In this document: piece by piece, positions 23,501 to 28,863 of the stretch
Layout: each line of letters opens with the position of its first letter
How positions within the stretch are numbered: position 1 is the first letter of the stretch
DNA from: Pelodera strongyloides
Taxonomy: Eukaryota; Nematoda; Chromadorea; Rhabditida; Rhabditidae
Length of the DNA stretch: 64,000 nt
Direction: 5' to 3'
NCBI GenBank assembly: GCA_036852015.1
Contig: JAANDG010000064.1
Location: 62,001-126,000 of the forward strand
Notes under the pieces: model-generated
Databases searched by the model: none
The model's input: the letters and a program-made list of their open reading frames with translations, nothing else
Told to the model about the DNA's origin: nothing
Position numbers and translations under genes: made by a program

Positions 23501-26224
23501 CAAGACCAATTTTAGTATGTGTATGGTGGCATACGTAGCCACTGCCCAGGTAAGGTAATGTAGTCGTAGGTTCATATACAACTACAGTACCTTGGTCTAC
23601 ATTCAGTAACTAATAATAATAAAAATTCTTTCATACCAAAGTAAGCGAGACAGCCGTTTGGAACCCCACACCAACACTGATTGCAAAACCTTCCAACGAT
23701 GGGTAAGCGCCCTGTAATGTGGGAAAATACGTTGTTCAAGATCTAGTCTGATTTTCACTAACTTAGCTTCGCGGAACTGTACTATCATCAGAAAACTTAA
23801 ATTTGCACTCCCTGACCAAGCTTACGCTTAAAGCGGAATACCAGCCGGTTTCTGAAACACATCGACTATACCAGCATTCTTATGCGGCTAATGCCAACAA
23901 AAAGTTGATAAACAATCGGGCTAAATTCGAGCGTAAGAATTCAGCTGTCCACGATGCGTTTTAAAACCGGCCGGTATTCATGTACAACTCTACACTTAAT
24001 AACCCACTTGTGCATGGACTGAGACCCGCGCTCCAGTCAATTTAGAAGTGGGAAGTAATTGACTTTTACTGTCCTTCGTGTCGGGCAATGCTTGCTGAAA
24101 TACACATCTTATTTGCTCTGTTTAATACGTTCATTATTACTGTCAACTCTGAGCGTAATGGTAAACGCATTTGCCCCGAGAGCCGAAGAGGGGGGTTCCA
24201 CCCCGCTCGACCAAAAACCCCAATTTTTCATTTGCAGATTTTATTTTGTCAGGTCAATCTACTTAGCCGTTTTTCAGTTTTAGTTGCTTGTTTTCTGCAT
24301 AGTCATCAAACAAGTAGTTTAACTATTAGTTAGCAAGCGAATTAATTATTACACTAATCATACCGTAGGCGTGAGCAGCAGCTTGAGTCCGTAGGGCATT
24401 CCAGCCCTGTTACTCAGAAATTTCGTATTGTTGCTGACCTGTCCGTTGAACGAATAACACGCGCCGTAGACAGCATCCACAAAACTTGTGAAATCAGATC
24501 TGGATAGAGTTTTCGATAATATAATTCACTTACAATTAGTGGGAAGAGAGAGAGAGAGAGAGAGAGAGGGAGATAGACTGAGAGAGAGAATAATAAAACT
24601 GAAAATTAAGTCTGAGAACCTGGCTCTGTCAAGATGTCCGTGTTGTGACTATTATAGGCTATAAATATAATCAATAGAAAATATTCAAAAAAAAGTTGTA
24701 CCCCACATCCCTTTAAACTTTAAATCCAATAATAATTGTCACAGTATGACAATGACAACCCGACCATCTGTCATTTCTCAAGTCAACTTACTGTGAGCAA
24801 GGTTTTGATGAAAAACTGCATTCGGCCACAAGCTCATTGAAATCGTAGAGAATTGGCTGCTGAAATGGAAGCAAATAATCACAAGACTACGGTAACAGGG
24901 TCTGTGTTATTTCTTCTTTCCGATGGCTTCATTCATCAAGACGTCACCCGGGTGGTATTGAACTCGCGACGAATTGAGTGGAAGTCAAAACTCCTAACCA
25001 CTGAACCACCGGGCCGCATTATCATAACTACAAATGCACTTTATATTCATATTTGACGTTTGCTTTTTACCTTCTCAGCTTCCGTAAATTTAGACATCTC
25101 AATAATTAAAGCGTCACGTGCTGTCGCGTCCAGATCGTAGGGGTCCTCGTATAAATCCTGAAATTTCATGAATCATTATTCCGATCATATCATATAGTCT
25201 CGAATGACCGATGAAAAATAAATATAGAAAAACTATATTTCAACAAAATATACGCGATCTGTCGCTACTAAAAAGAATCGCTCCGTTTATTCTCACAAAT
25301 AATTGTCCTACAATTAGTTTGGTAAAACATCGCAGTTGCGCCGCAAGCTAAAAAATCGCGCGGCGAAAGCATGGCGCACCTATGGCGCACTTCCCAATAA
25401 GTCAAATGAAGAGGATATTTTATGAAAAATTCCAGCCCACCACAGGTGCGCCATAGGTGCGCCAACGCCATATGTGCGCTAAACTTTCGCGCCCACCGGA
25501 CACGACTGCGCGGAAGTTCTTACCGATAATCCCCAGGGATCTGCTGCCGCTGTCTTCGTACCCATATACCCATCAAAGGTCGCATCTTGATAAGCCTCCA
25601 TCAGTTGTTGTATTGTGGTAAACTTTGCATTATCCTGTACCGCGTTATACTTGTACGGATTCAGATTACATATGGTTACGGCGGGAAAGTTCTGGAATAT
25701 AATACATAAACTTTCATTATCATGGAATTTGTAACTGTGAATATCTAAGGAATTAGTATCAAGAGAGAAAGCAGTTCAGTTTTATTGTTAAAGCGAAATA
25801 CGGTTTTTGAAAAGCATATTGGACAACTGAATTACTTATTTATGCTAATTTGCTCGAATTTAGCTCGATTTTTTATTCTAATTTATGTTCATTTGCATAA
25901 GCCGTATAAGAATGCTGGTCTACTCGATGCGTTTGAAAAACCGGCCGGTATTACGCTTTAAAGGGAATGTACACATGGCTGTCTAAAATTTCATTCTGAA
26001 TGCTGGTGATGGATGTCTCCATCAATAAGTCACCTCGTTTCGTGCTACCGTACTTCCCTAGATGTCTGTTCCCTTTAAAAACACACAATATAGTAAAAAA
26101 GAATCCCCACCAACTGCTCGAAAGCAATAATTGTCGTGACCGCTATTGGAAATCCAAGAAACCGTTTTATCATTAGATACAATTGCACGAGAAATATCGT
26201 GAGCATAATCAAGAAGACCAGAGC
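5696..26224 (-). CDS. DEG/ENaC (degenerin-like) sodium channel subunit, N-terminus missing
   Basis: Subunit of a trimeric amiloride-type cation channel of the plasma membrane; nematode relatives act in touch, proprioception and muscle. Exons (minus strand, all junctions in phase): 26224-26111, 25691-25524, 25157-25071, 24859-24792, 24499-24364, 23711-23637, 23388-23267, 23073-22994, 22620-22553, 19841-19728, 19381-19241, 18843-18790, 10824-10750, 6580-6476, 6194-6108, 5743-5696 with TGA. Visible are TM1 (ALVFLIMLTIFLVQLYLM), the family signature NFPAVTICNLNPYKYN, YDFNELVAECSF, RAGMPYGLKLLL, a Cys-rich domain (ETCFLGCKQ, CGCLPPCNE), VYFETLKYET, the TM2 region LNDLGGQAGLWLGLSI, and an acidic tail. 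About 513 residues are seen. Exons for the cytoplasmic N-terminus should lie right of 26224 but were not found. Three retroelements occupy its introns without damaging coding sequence. Confidence 0.94.
6715..6870. repeat. Left part of a MITE split by the LINE, plus flanking direct repeat
   Basis: The palindromic MITE begins gtggccgtatgca at 6748. Its right end (tgcatacggccac) is at 10519-10531, beyond the LINE. A second unsplit relative lies at about 27899-28045. A 30-bp imperfect direct repeat (around tcgaagctgtca) flanks the MITE at 6715-6745 and 10541-10571; its origin is unclear. Confidence 0.7.
6858..6870. repeat. Target-site duplication of the 2A LINE (left copy)
   Basis: agcatattcccgg at 6858-6870 is repeated exactly at 10500-10512, immediately after the (CAA)n tail. 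This fixes the element ends at 6871 and 10499. Confidence 0.9.
6882..7355 (+). CDS. LINE N-terminal ORF: leader, 2A skip motif, PHD-like finger
   Basis: 157 codons. Residues 1-75 are a Ser/Thr-rich, basic leader (no acidic residue in about the first 30) ending in the 2A motif LLLLQAGDVEENPGP. By established knowledge of 2A, the ribosome skips the Gly-Pro bond (codons 7104-7106 / 7107-7109), releasing a 75-residue leader and restarting at Pro. Next comes a C4HC3 PHD-like finger: CTTC, CVQCSTC, WVHTKSIC, CPSC. The ATG is only 11 nt from the element's 5' end as fixed by the target duplication, and it is the first ATG inside the element. The frame ends at TAA 7353-7355 within a 15-bp tandem duplication (7341-7355 / 7356-7370); the endonuclease continues in the +1 frame. 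A targeting role of the leader is inference. Confidence 0.85.
   Translation: MSAFTRCSTTVQGLQRTSTHLLRTPVRKITREITLTLTFPHFSSTSLFSTKGQPDLAGLSRLLLLQAGDVEENPGPTTTTWLCTTCKRKANTNCVQCSTCRNWVHTKSICSGLQSVSQYTQATFACPSCAHSTRTPPAPTISVITPALPTPVTDLAV
7086..7109 (+). other. 2A-like ribosome-skipping motif DVEENPGP
   Basis: Encodes D-V-E-E-N-P-G-P, an exact match to the D-x-E-x-N-P-G-P consensus known from picornaviruses and some LINEs, preceded by a Leu-rich stretch as usual for 2A. Its position at the start of a LINE protein, before a zinc finger and endonuclease, supports function rather than chance. Confidence 0.92.
7341..7370 (+). repeat. 15-bp in-frame tandem duplication carrying the ORF1 stop
   Basis: gacctcgcggtc occurs at 7341-7352 and again at 7356-7367, offset by 15 bp. 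The intervening bases supply the TAA that closes the 2A-PHD frame. Because the duplication is a multiple of three, it adds the stop but does not itself explain the +1 shift to the endonuclease frame. Confidence 0.8.
7356..10434 (+). CDS. LINE endonuclease-reverse transcriptase ORF
   Basis: Frame 1 is open from before the element to 10434; the LINE part follows the PHD ORF. The APE endonuclease occupies about 7417-8080 (LQYNCNGIAG, VLQETKLS, VLGDFNAHDASW, SGSSDHLPI). The RT occupies about 8690-9650 (GYRPISLLS, HGFTSGRSTTTAL, MAIDMSKAFDSLD, GVPQGSALSPTLFN, ISYADDITVWAS, with catalytic YADD near 9364-9375). It nicks target DNA and copies the element RNA onto it. There is no AUG between the frame-3 stop and the endonuclease, so translation needs a +1 shift or an undamaged copy. 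Frame 1 loses similarity after a run of six G (10170-10175); the conserved C-terminus continues in frame 3. Confidence 0.88.
10176..10445 (+). pseudogene. LINE C-terminal Cys/His segment in a shifted frame
   Basis: Frame 3 from about 10176 to the stop at 10443-10445 encodes LPRNVRCTLSQLRSGHSRF, then SCPDCGNSPHDVHHLFTCPA and LWNQPREVATFLG. This is the standard C-terminal motif of Jockey/CR1-type elements (E-x-LPR, QLRSG, C-x2-C...H-LF-C, FL). It lies out of frame with the RT across a G6 run, most simply a one-base slip in this copy or in the read. A 54-nt tail with (CAA)n follows. Confidence 0.85.
10501..10571. repeat. Right part of the split MITE and flanking direct repeat
   Basis: Begins with the right copy of the LINE target duplication, continues as the right arm of the MITE to ggccac at 10531, and is followed at 10541-10571 by the second copy of the 30-bp imperfect direct repeat seen at 6715-6745. 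Confidence 0.65.
10750..10824 (-). CDS. DEG/ENaC exon encoding the pore-lining TM2 start
   Basis: A 25-codon exon (phase 0 at both ends) encoding LNDLGGQAGLWLGLSIISVV. It contains the G-x-S type selectivity segment (LGLS) and the degenerin stretch before TM2. It is isolated by a 4.2-kb intron containing the 2A LINE on one side and an 8.0-kb intron containing BEL-A on the other. Confidence 0.93.
10954..11475 (+). repeat. BEL-A LTR, left copy (plus orientation) with primer site
   Basis: Starts TGTGGTCCAAC. It contains a 36-bp tandem duplication near its 5' end, a TATAAGG box near 11107 and an AATAAA near 11408, and ends ...ccagaata followed by TGGCGACCGTTG, which resembles the primer-binding site of BEL elements (tRNA 3' complement). 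It reads as a 5' LTR pointing inward, yet no gag follows it on this strand. Confidence 0.85.
11523..12146 (-). pseudogene. Gag-like zinc-knuckle fragment with a probable intron
   Basis: Minus strand, downstream of the BEL-A integrase stop. Exon-like block 12146-11891 ends DLNGICVICLK at a gtaagtt donor. Block 11773-11523 follows a gaaataaattcag acceptor. Joined in phase they give two successive Cys/His knuckles (C-x2-C-L-K..H...C and CPGCGLNHHLILC), as in BEL gag proteins, then an acidic/Lys tail encoded by a 29-nt A run (11571-11543). BEL gag genes normally lack an intron here, so this may be a second gag fragment or a gag-derived host exon. There is no LTR of its own. Confidence 0.45.
12398..14644 (-). 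CDS. BEL-A RNase H and integrase
   Basis: 748 codons. RNase H: MFGDASERAYAACAYLL, then FSDSTCALSWV and a Pro-Ala-Asp motif (LNPADYGTKR). The integrase has the zinc motif H-x-H (HHTKTGHGS) with CIKCTK, and a DDE core with HIGVDYMGP, SDNGTSF and SPWKGGLYEKMIG. It removes RNA primers and inserts the cDNA. The proper start lies in the RT frame: similarity (TIPRYLKNGSNRN) begins before the first Met, and the two frames overlap by 65 nt, so a one-base indel near 14610-14655 separates RT from RNase H in this copy. Confidence 0.93.
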   Translation of the reverse strand: MKRPFLQTTIPRYLKNGSNRNKLIMFGDASERAYAACAYLLSPDSKESDNKLIISKSRLYPVMSKTTIPRGELMAILAVSKLAITVLNESDICVDEVLIFSDSTCALSWVTHKRINSLDTFNRNRIKEIRKNLDLIRERCIYSIHYVPTHLNPADYGTKRAVDSNTLKNSIWFTGPRFIHASREEWPETSKEVWSIPDDTSIVNINMVKHDETTEKGLLNVENHSSWHKLVTSTTRLLKICHAWLRKINKTPTNGSILQLISEEQRITIPESKVATKLILTEHQEQFQKDIEKIGKKHVIQKDEQGIWRLIGRINNADIEKAVKNPIIIVPKDEIHELLIRHHHTKTGHGSMTMTLSSVRQQFWFPKNRQKVKTIVRKCIKCTKMNGHSYQYPYMPQLPQERVQKSTPFSHIGVDYMGPLQIHLKNDQGIIPIEKRWIALFTCLCTRLIHLEIVTNLSGSQFIHALKRFSARRGTPKSIISDNGTSFILAAKLLQPANKEEFENVHENLLAKGVEWNFITPLSPWKGGLYEKMIGVTKKALYKLDHYTFTDMDVFKTAIAESEAIVNTRPLTYISSEPETKIIRPIDFISPGLQLSIDTNVSKEGFTDKTVRDVSLKTAKEAAKYLKEVENVVKGIWEIWRTEYLQELQEKHKNSFQPFSKANPPQPKKGEVVIITDKTIPRHQWKLGVIEEVILDKDMQCRKCIVRTSNKKKIERSVCHLIPTELQTNTETSEQPKRTTRFKGSYLT
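14580..16385 (-). CDS. BEL-A protease and reverse transcriptase
   Basis: 601 codons from the first Met; the frame is open upstream to the gag stop. The aspartic protease has FIDTGATHSFMDA near its start. The RT has KVRIVYDASSHYRG, IMIISDIEKAFHQVYL, FCRVPFGINASPFLLN and the BEL-type catalytic YVDN (15051-15062), followed by LGMTWD. It lies in the -1 frame relative to gag and is reached from the slippery site at 16424-16430 without a stop. Copies element RNA into DNA within the particle. Confidence 0.93.
   Translation of the reverse strand: MLICRAYEQNTKKPLILFIDTGATHSFMDAKTAEKIKMTIGSVSNTSISVFGGKTITKPIKKSIVRLLAKGNYIPIKIRIIDDMNISCRTRRLTEKDLQELKLANLSIQENVYQDTIHKIDILIGQDNLGAILKKQSTLKILPSGMILLETVFGTTISGRAHNGNQKESEEIQTMLTIKTDKIIRHLDNDLKTMWEFDQIGITDDPSTNAENKIHQAVMENFKQTIQIINNTAHVQFPFNGKENQLCDNRKLAYKRMTSQIKKLKESPKNLLGEYNKIIQTQLNSNIIEEAPFEPQGPVYYIPHGCVIKDSKTTKVRIVYDASSHYRGELSLNDCVHTGPSLLPNIIGLLIRTRNKPIMIISDIEKAFHQVYLQESQRDVTRFYWIKDITSDVNQENIQTYRFCRVPFGINASPFLLNMTIQYFLTEVQDHPEAKQILRNIYVDNLLLGTRTIEETLQLYKTTKATFKKMGMNLREYRSNKKEVNKAIKKEDIATELKQKVLGMTWDTEKDTYELSIKITHQNVDTKRKIWANVAKNFDPLGIASPLLIEAKIFKQYLCFKNYAWDEKLSENDLELYRNICEKTIPTNHHSPIPKKWLQQE
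16418..18088 (-). CDS. BEL-A gag
   Basis: 556 codons, a capsid/nucleocapsid precursor. The start is the ATG 15 nt after the end of the right LTR/TGGCGA. The centre has the BEL gag core (FDGKPENFDTFWEEFEILVH, LKALKEKCIG, YQQAIQLLKEQFGD). Three Cys/His boxes follow: CLICKTTGHRTIQC, CRKCYEHDHNEKDC, CSKCRKEHNIRIC. The C-terminus is Arg/Ser-rich and ends IENIQNFY at TAA 16418-16420, directly after a slippery heptamer. The leader is unusually short because the right LTR runs almost into gag. Confidence 0.92.
   Translation of the reverse strand: MKLEMTETPIMYSTPQLNTKFPTQINITKCHSETDTRYGRNRQPESTPFRTRNEEFVHRTENNNSGNDNDDTVPYYGNRPNVPRFDNHDEHYQPWSSTVPNYNNGRPQNFRWKVEKPLLNLEIKPFDGKPENFDTFWEEFEILVHKENYPDIYKLKALKEKCIGIAGECIKHFPTTGECYQQAIQLLKEQFGDSMTKKRALHDQIAAIPQSNSSTEQLQKTFFNLKTIYLRLEKYENLDNIMFRQEIKRRFPWEFVNSIDEEERQQGFEHSTEQLLNSIGNKIRKKTNSERSRNGYYMGIAAYKPCLICKTTGHRTIQCKQRIDRHALNHILTQSRACRKCYEHDHNEKDCPEENCSKCRKEHNIRICLNGKPFSNHKLNNHNQFRPGKNNRSFSKERNSYKREESTDRSRPSYSNQRYNTHRTDYGRQSRDNSKDGNYRRDRRDRSGERQVSWRNGREQEDEIRKQYPKSPVPYRRTERESRSRGHSQNRTNSRERHTSDKTEKVKGGIQKTRPEQYRVNIAEISDPEPQSENTLIDIQSAEEEKSEIENIQNFY
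16424..16430 (-). promoter_or_regulatory. Probable -1 ribosomal frameshift site (A AAT TTT)
   Basis: Minus-strand gag codons CAA AAT TTT TAC TAA contain the heptamer A-AAT-TTT in the X-XXY-YYZ register, two codons before the stop. Slipping back one base enters the protease frame with no stop. Known retroviral -1 sites use the same heptamer form. A downstream stimulatory structure was not recognised by eye. Confidence 0.7.
18103..18622 (-). repeat. BEL-A LTR, right copy (5' LTR of the coding unit)
   Basis: The reverse complement of 10954-11475, with the same TGT start, 36-bp internal duplication, TATAAGG and AATAAA. After TGGCGA it continues attagaagcg and then the gag ATG, unlike the left copy, whose primer site is longer and closer to the BEL norm. 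The shared TGGCGA is a likely junction. Confidence 0.88.
19850..20031. repeat. TTAA-bounded MITE with CCGGCCGG ends (family C), abutting an exon
   Basis: Inverted ends taccggccggtttttgaaac / gtttcaaaaaccggacagta, bounded by TTAA. It starts 9 bp from the acceptor of the DEG/ENaC exon 19841-19728. Relatives are at 23828-23978, 25788-25961, 41925-42025 (half), 54458-54640 and 59232-59399. Confidence 0.85.
20053..20061. repeat. Target duplication of the RT/TIR element (left copy)
   Basis: agaataatc at 20053-20061 matches agaataatc at 22371-22379 on the far side of the element. Because a TIR boundary base is ambiguous, the duplication is 8-10 bp. Confidence 0.75.
20061..20228 (+). repeat. Left inverted terminus with CCGTCCC subrepeats
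   Basis: Eight units of 17-21 bp, each with accgtccca, gccgtccca or one degenerate cagtcccat, separated by variants such as tgaaagtata and tggcgagggcca. The reverse complement of the right terminus gives the same start and the same unit types in a partly different order, as expected when tandem units are gained and lost. Confidence 0.88.
20418..21767 (+). CDS. Penelope-like reverse transcriptase
   Basis: 449 codons. The RT core shows IYAIPKLHK (res. 82-90), motif A VYDFSSLFTNLP (164-175), motif B KGVPQGGNASPLLADLTL (246-263), catalytic KRYMDDIVIFF (286-296), and then EAPFLDLFL (324-332), LYNKTDDYSFEV and a CS-F-x-K tail (373-405). PKLHK, LFTN-P, FLD and the tail are typical of Penelope-like elements, including forms common in invertebrates. 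No GIY-YIG domain is visible on either side in this 2.3-kb unit. The first about 75 residues have no recognisable motif, so the true start is uncertain. The strand is opposite to the host gene. No stops interrupt the core. Confidence 0.88.
   Translation: MGAGLRWYHTDVFWNVSKHPMQLRCFGCAAGSEGLIKCVLRLTQRWSYCCDESKESVIGRHEQFCNIFGIQLEGDDRKLPNIYAIPKLHKETIKMRFITAAKNSSLKSLSVVLQKILKHLRKHLKNYCNAVTNWNNKKICYFSIDNSLSISENPNINKFDKVAVYDFSSLFTNLPHNCVIDNIFELIELCFSNSGKEFLNVSFKSCYYTDTYSKECFTKDHIKHMVKYIVNNSYLLFQNKMFHQTKGVPQGGNASPLLADLTLSMMEFKYLKLPTNQNLGFQMCIKRYMDDIVIFFNDNHIPDILSYMYPNTLVLEKANSNDQEAPFLDLFLKRSNDRWNITLYNKTDDYSFEVNRFPIYDTHISPTIKLNCILGEVLRIHRCTSELSQFKLKVKEFINKLLSNGYPFNIIINFIHKSITRYPIISYKYNSNPNILHKWIGSLNLPLAL
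21903..21981 (+). ncRNA. Structured 3' motif resembling Penelope hammerhead-type sequence
   Basis: 136 nt after the RT stop lies CTGAAGATGACCCC (21919-21932), with GGGGTCGAAAC at 21966-21976. GACCCC / GGGGTC can form a 6-bp stem between a CTGAxGA-like and a GAAAC element, the pattern of hammerhead-like motifs in Penelope elements. Competing helices also exist: 21903-21911 with 21934-21942 (9 bp) and 21950-21955 with 21975-21980 (6 bp). The core is not a canonical CTGATGA, so self-cleavage is doubtful. Confidence 0.4.
22206..22379 (+). repeat. Right inverted terminus with GGGACGG subrepeats and target duplication
   Basis: Eight tgggacgg units spaced 19-20 bp apart, ending ggctattcttgaatagagc, then agaataatc, the right copy of the target duplication (22371-22379). 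Confidence 0.88.
22655..22860. repeat. Dispersed repeat with ggtcaccaaatg motifs (family H)
   Basis: Several inverted and direct copies of ggtcacc/accaaatgg and gaaaaacc blocks, with a left edge acacaggaaaaggaaataat. A relative at about 26270-26445 has the complementary edge (cgttttcctgtgtag). Likely a MITE; exact ends not determined. Confidence 0.55.
23828..23978. repeat. Family C MITE, degraded copy
   Basis: Starts at a TTAA with aagcggaataccagccggtt and ends with accggccggtattc; the right TTAA end is lost. Lies in a DEG/ENaC intron. Confidence 0.7.
24544..24590. repeat. GA microsatellite in a DEG/ENaC intron
   Basis: Nearly uninterrupted GA dinucleotides with a few gg/gat breaks. It creates Arg/Glu-rich or Ser/Leu-rich spurious open frames. 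Confidence 0.9.
24945..25016 (-). repeat. tRNA-like sequence (tRNA-derived repeat or pseudogene)
   Basis: Minus strand: gcccggtggttcagtggtta resembles a pol III A box, and gcgagttcaatacc about 35 nt later resembles a B box. A D-arm-like and an anticodon-arm-like pairing (loop cttccac) can be drawn, but the acceptor stem is imperfect. It lies within a DEG/ENaC intron, so a SINE-like remnant is more likely than a working tRNA. Confidence 0.35.
25788..25961. repeat. Family C MITE, TTAA-bounded
   Basis: TTAA at both ends, inverted arms aaagcgaaatacggtttttg / tgaaaaaccggccggtatta. In a DEG/ENaC intron between the TM1 exon and the next exon. Confidence 0.8.
26111..26224 (-). CDS. DEG/ENaC exon encoding TM1
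   Basis: A 38-codon exon, phase 0 at both ends, between a tatattttag acceptor and a gtggggat donor. It encodes the first membrane helix and the start of the extracellular domain (KRFLGFPIAVTTIIAFEQL), joining directly to NFPAVTICN of the next exon. This is the most N-terminal exon that could be found. Confidence 0.9.
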
Positions 26225-28140
26225 CTAAAATATAGAAACTTTAGTTCTAAAATTGCAATTTTTTAATCGGTGAGAAGAAACCCAACCATTTGGTGACCTT
26301 TTGGCAACTTTTTCATTCTCAAGTTTTCTCGAAAGCCGTCTTCAATTGGTCGCCAGATGGTCACCAAATAATTTTGTGACCGGCGACAGACGGTTTTTGC
26401 TGTCGTCTGGGTAATTATCCCGTTTTCCTGTGTAGTAGCCTACCCATTTACAAAAGCTAAAGGGCTAAAGCCCCATCACCAGGTGGGGCTTTAGCTTTAG
26501 CCCTTTATGTGGATACTGTACTACACCGCCCTTGAATAACACTGACACTCGCGTTCTTTGGGAGCGATAATGCACCAACCTCTCACTCTGGGAGTAAGAG
26601 TTATTAGGTGAATCGGGAAACTGTGCGCATTTGAGAGCGAAAAAGCTGGCGGTTCGACAACAATTTCCCTATCGGGTAGGAGCCTTAGCTCAGAACCTCC
26701 GCAAAAAAACTTTTGGTGGATCCGGCCTAGATCGAAAATTAGAAAAATATAGACCAACCCAAAACAGCCTCGTTCGTTTGCATTTTGCATTCGCAATGTG
26801 TGGTACTCCACATACTGTTGACCAATTTGCAAAATCATATAGGACACTGCTGAGGCCCATGACGGATTGGTAGCTATGGGTTCACTGGTAGCTCTTCTTG
26901 GTAGCACTAGGTTCAATGGTAGCTCTGGGATTGGTAGCTCTGGGTTCACGGGGTAGCTCTGGGTTTACTGGCAGTTCTTCTTTCTTGGTAGCTTCTCCAC
27001 GGAGAGCTATGTCATCACAAATACGGGAACTAAAATGATAATAATAAAACTGCAATTATAAAACACAGCAAAATTGAACAAGTACATCACATCAATCAAC
27101 GTATAATAATCTTTCGCGAAAAAAAAACACCACAAAGAAAAACTATCATGATCATTGATTGAAAAATACCTCATCAAGAGTATGAATTAAAAAGTAATAT
27201 TGTAAAACTAAATGCAAAGAGTAATGTAAAGTTTTTTTAATTTCTTACTTCACAGAAAAATTCAAGTAAGTCCACTAAATTGTTGACTGCTAGGGCTAGG
27301 GCGGATGCACATGAGCCATGTATTTATTTACATTTGTTTAATAATTATCAAATAAGGATAATTTTAACTCTTCTGTTCTTTCTTTCTTTTAGAAAAAGTG
27401 TGGGAGCCATGAAGGATAAGTTTCAGAGGTCTCTGTATCCAGGCGACCCCATTCTTTCCCCAGTGAATATAATTAGCATATTCATTTGTTCGGTTTAACC
27501 ATTGTTTGAGAACACAACGAACCCGTCGAACGATCACATATCGCTGACGTTTCGGTTGAGGAAAATAGATTTGCAAAGAGAAGAATAACCATTGCAGGGT
27601 GTAGCTATAAGTATCAGGAAGGAAGGGGGGATATGCAACATACATTAATTTCTTTTAGCAACTTGGGACAAAAGCATTTATCAATTATTTATTAGTATGT
27701 ATCCTATGTTCCTATGTAAATTTGGTGCCGGAACCTTCGGACGGGCATCAAAAATTTGCATAGGATACATAGGATATGGATACGCATCATATGCAAATTT
27801 TCCAAAGTAGGTACAATATTGCTTTAAGAAATTCTAGAATATCGTTAATCGCTAAGAAGATGGAAGTTCATCTCGTCAGAACAGACTGAACTCATCTGTG
27901 GCCCTTCCATGCACGAACGCGCCAGGAAGCTCCCAGCCTCCCAATGGGAGGAGATAGGAGATCACACGAAATCACACGGAACAGAGACACACATAGTCAA
28001 ATTCTCCCTCCCTGGGAGGTTCCCGCTTTCGTGCATACGGCCAGTGAATATGCTGCACACCAAACATATCAGCATCGGGGAGATTACCGGGAGGGAGATG
28101 GAACCTTAGCATACCAGAAAATGAACCTTTGTTTATGTCG
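26225..28140. other. Upstream of the DEG/ENaC TM1 exon: repeats, no exon found
   Basis: Holds a family H repeat (26270-26445), a hairpin (26453-26506), short tandem units of ggtagctctgggttcac (about 26860-26990), a family K MITE (27690-27827) and an unsplit relative of the LINE-split MITE (27899-28045). The channel's N-terminal exon was not recognised. A good plus-strand acceptor (tctttcttttag, near 27392) precedes a short frame but has no partner. Confidence 0.5.
26453..26506. repeat. Hairpin of ctaaag units
   Basis: aaagctaaagggctaaagcc and its near complement ggggctttagctttagccct flank an 8-nt loop. At least 12 bp pair perfectly (gctaaagcccca / tggggctttagc), with one unit out of register in the stem. 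Confidence 0.7.
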
Positions 28141-28145
28141 TTCTG

Positions 28146-28556
28146 TGTCTTGAATGTAGGATTCAAGGAATTATGATAATAATAATAAGTACCAATATTA
28201 GTCGCTTTATTCTAATTTCTACATAGACATTTGACAGTGACTAATTGCTTTTCCAAGATTCGTAGGATTGTTTACACGTGCACCCAATGTTGACAGATCT
28301 TACACATCCTTATTAATAGCTCTAATCTCGCGCATCCTAGGACGTAGCTAAAGGCCCCCCGATGCGCGCCTGTCCCAGATAAGAATTTACAGCTGGCAAT
28401 AGTATCTGTAACCACCCCGTCCTATGATTATCATATACTCTCTCGCAATTCTTCTGACTCTTTAATCTCTCTACAAATGGTATATAAGAAAGGTTCAACC
28501 CTTTCCAAACTATCGTCGTTCGTCTCGCAATACAAGTCAGCACAACCTACACCACA
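28146..28556 (+). repeat. BEL-B 5' LTR
   Basis: 411 bp, starts TGTCTTG and ends ACCACA. It contains a possible TATA-like tatataag near 28478. Two bases later the primer site TGGTGCACCTGAGG begins at 28559. Confidence 0.93.
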
Positions 28557-28558
28557 TT

Positions 28559-28863
28559 TGGTGCACCTGAGGATCGCCTTCGCAACTACATATTCTCGTC
28601 GTTGCTACAGGCACCCCGGATACCCGCCCGTACCCAGTAAGTGAGTTTCTCTAGCTGTTTTCTTGTCAGTGGTGTCTTCATTTTAAAAAGTGTTGTTTTT
28701 GTTGTTTCGGTAGTGGTCCATCGCCTCGGACCTCCGAATCCCCGTCCTGTGACACGCTTACTTTGTTGTTCAAGCAGTTCGCAGATCAACGGGTGGGGTA
28801 GAACCCTGACAAATCACACATCCACGTAGCAAGAAACAGTTAGGAAACAAGCGAGCAGGGGCC
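28559..28863 (+). promoter_or_regulatory. BEL-B primer-binding site and leader
   Basis: TGGTGCACCTGAGGATCGCC directly after the LTR is the expected tRNA primer site; the tRNA was not identified. A strong donor-like CAGTAAGTGAG at 28635-28645 could serve a leader intron or a spliced envelope mRNA; this is inference only. Confidence 0.6.

Noticed and set aside
24945..25016. Functional tRNA gene
   Set aside because: A and B boxes are recognisable, but the acceptor stem is imperfect and it lies within a host intron; kept only as a tRNA-like repeat.
26521..26949. 142-codon minus-strand ORF as the channel N-terminus
   Set aside because: Built partly of ggtagctctggg tandem units, with no degenerin N-terminal pattern and no donor joining it in phase to the TM1 exon.
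27394..27498. Plus-strand exon after a strong acceptor near 27392
   Set aside because: No upstream donor, no recognisable protein similarity and a stop soon after; insufficient support.
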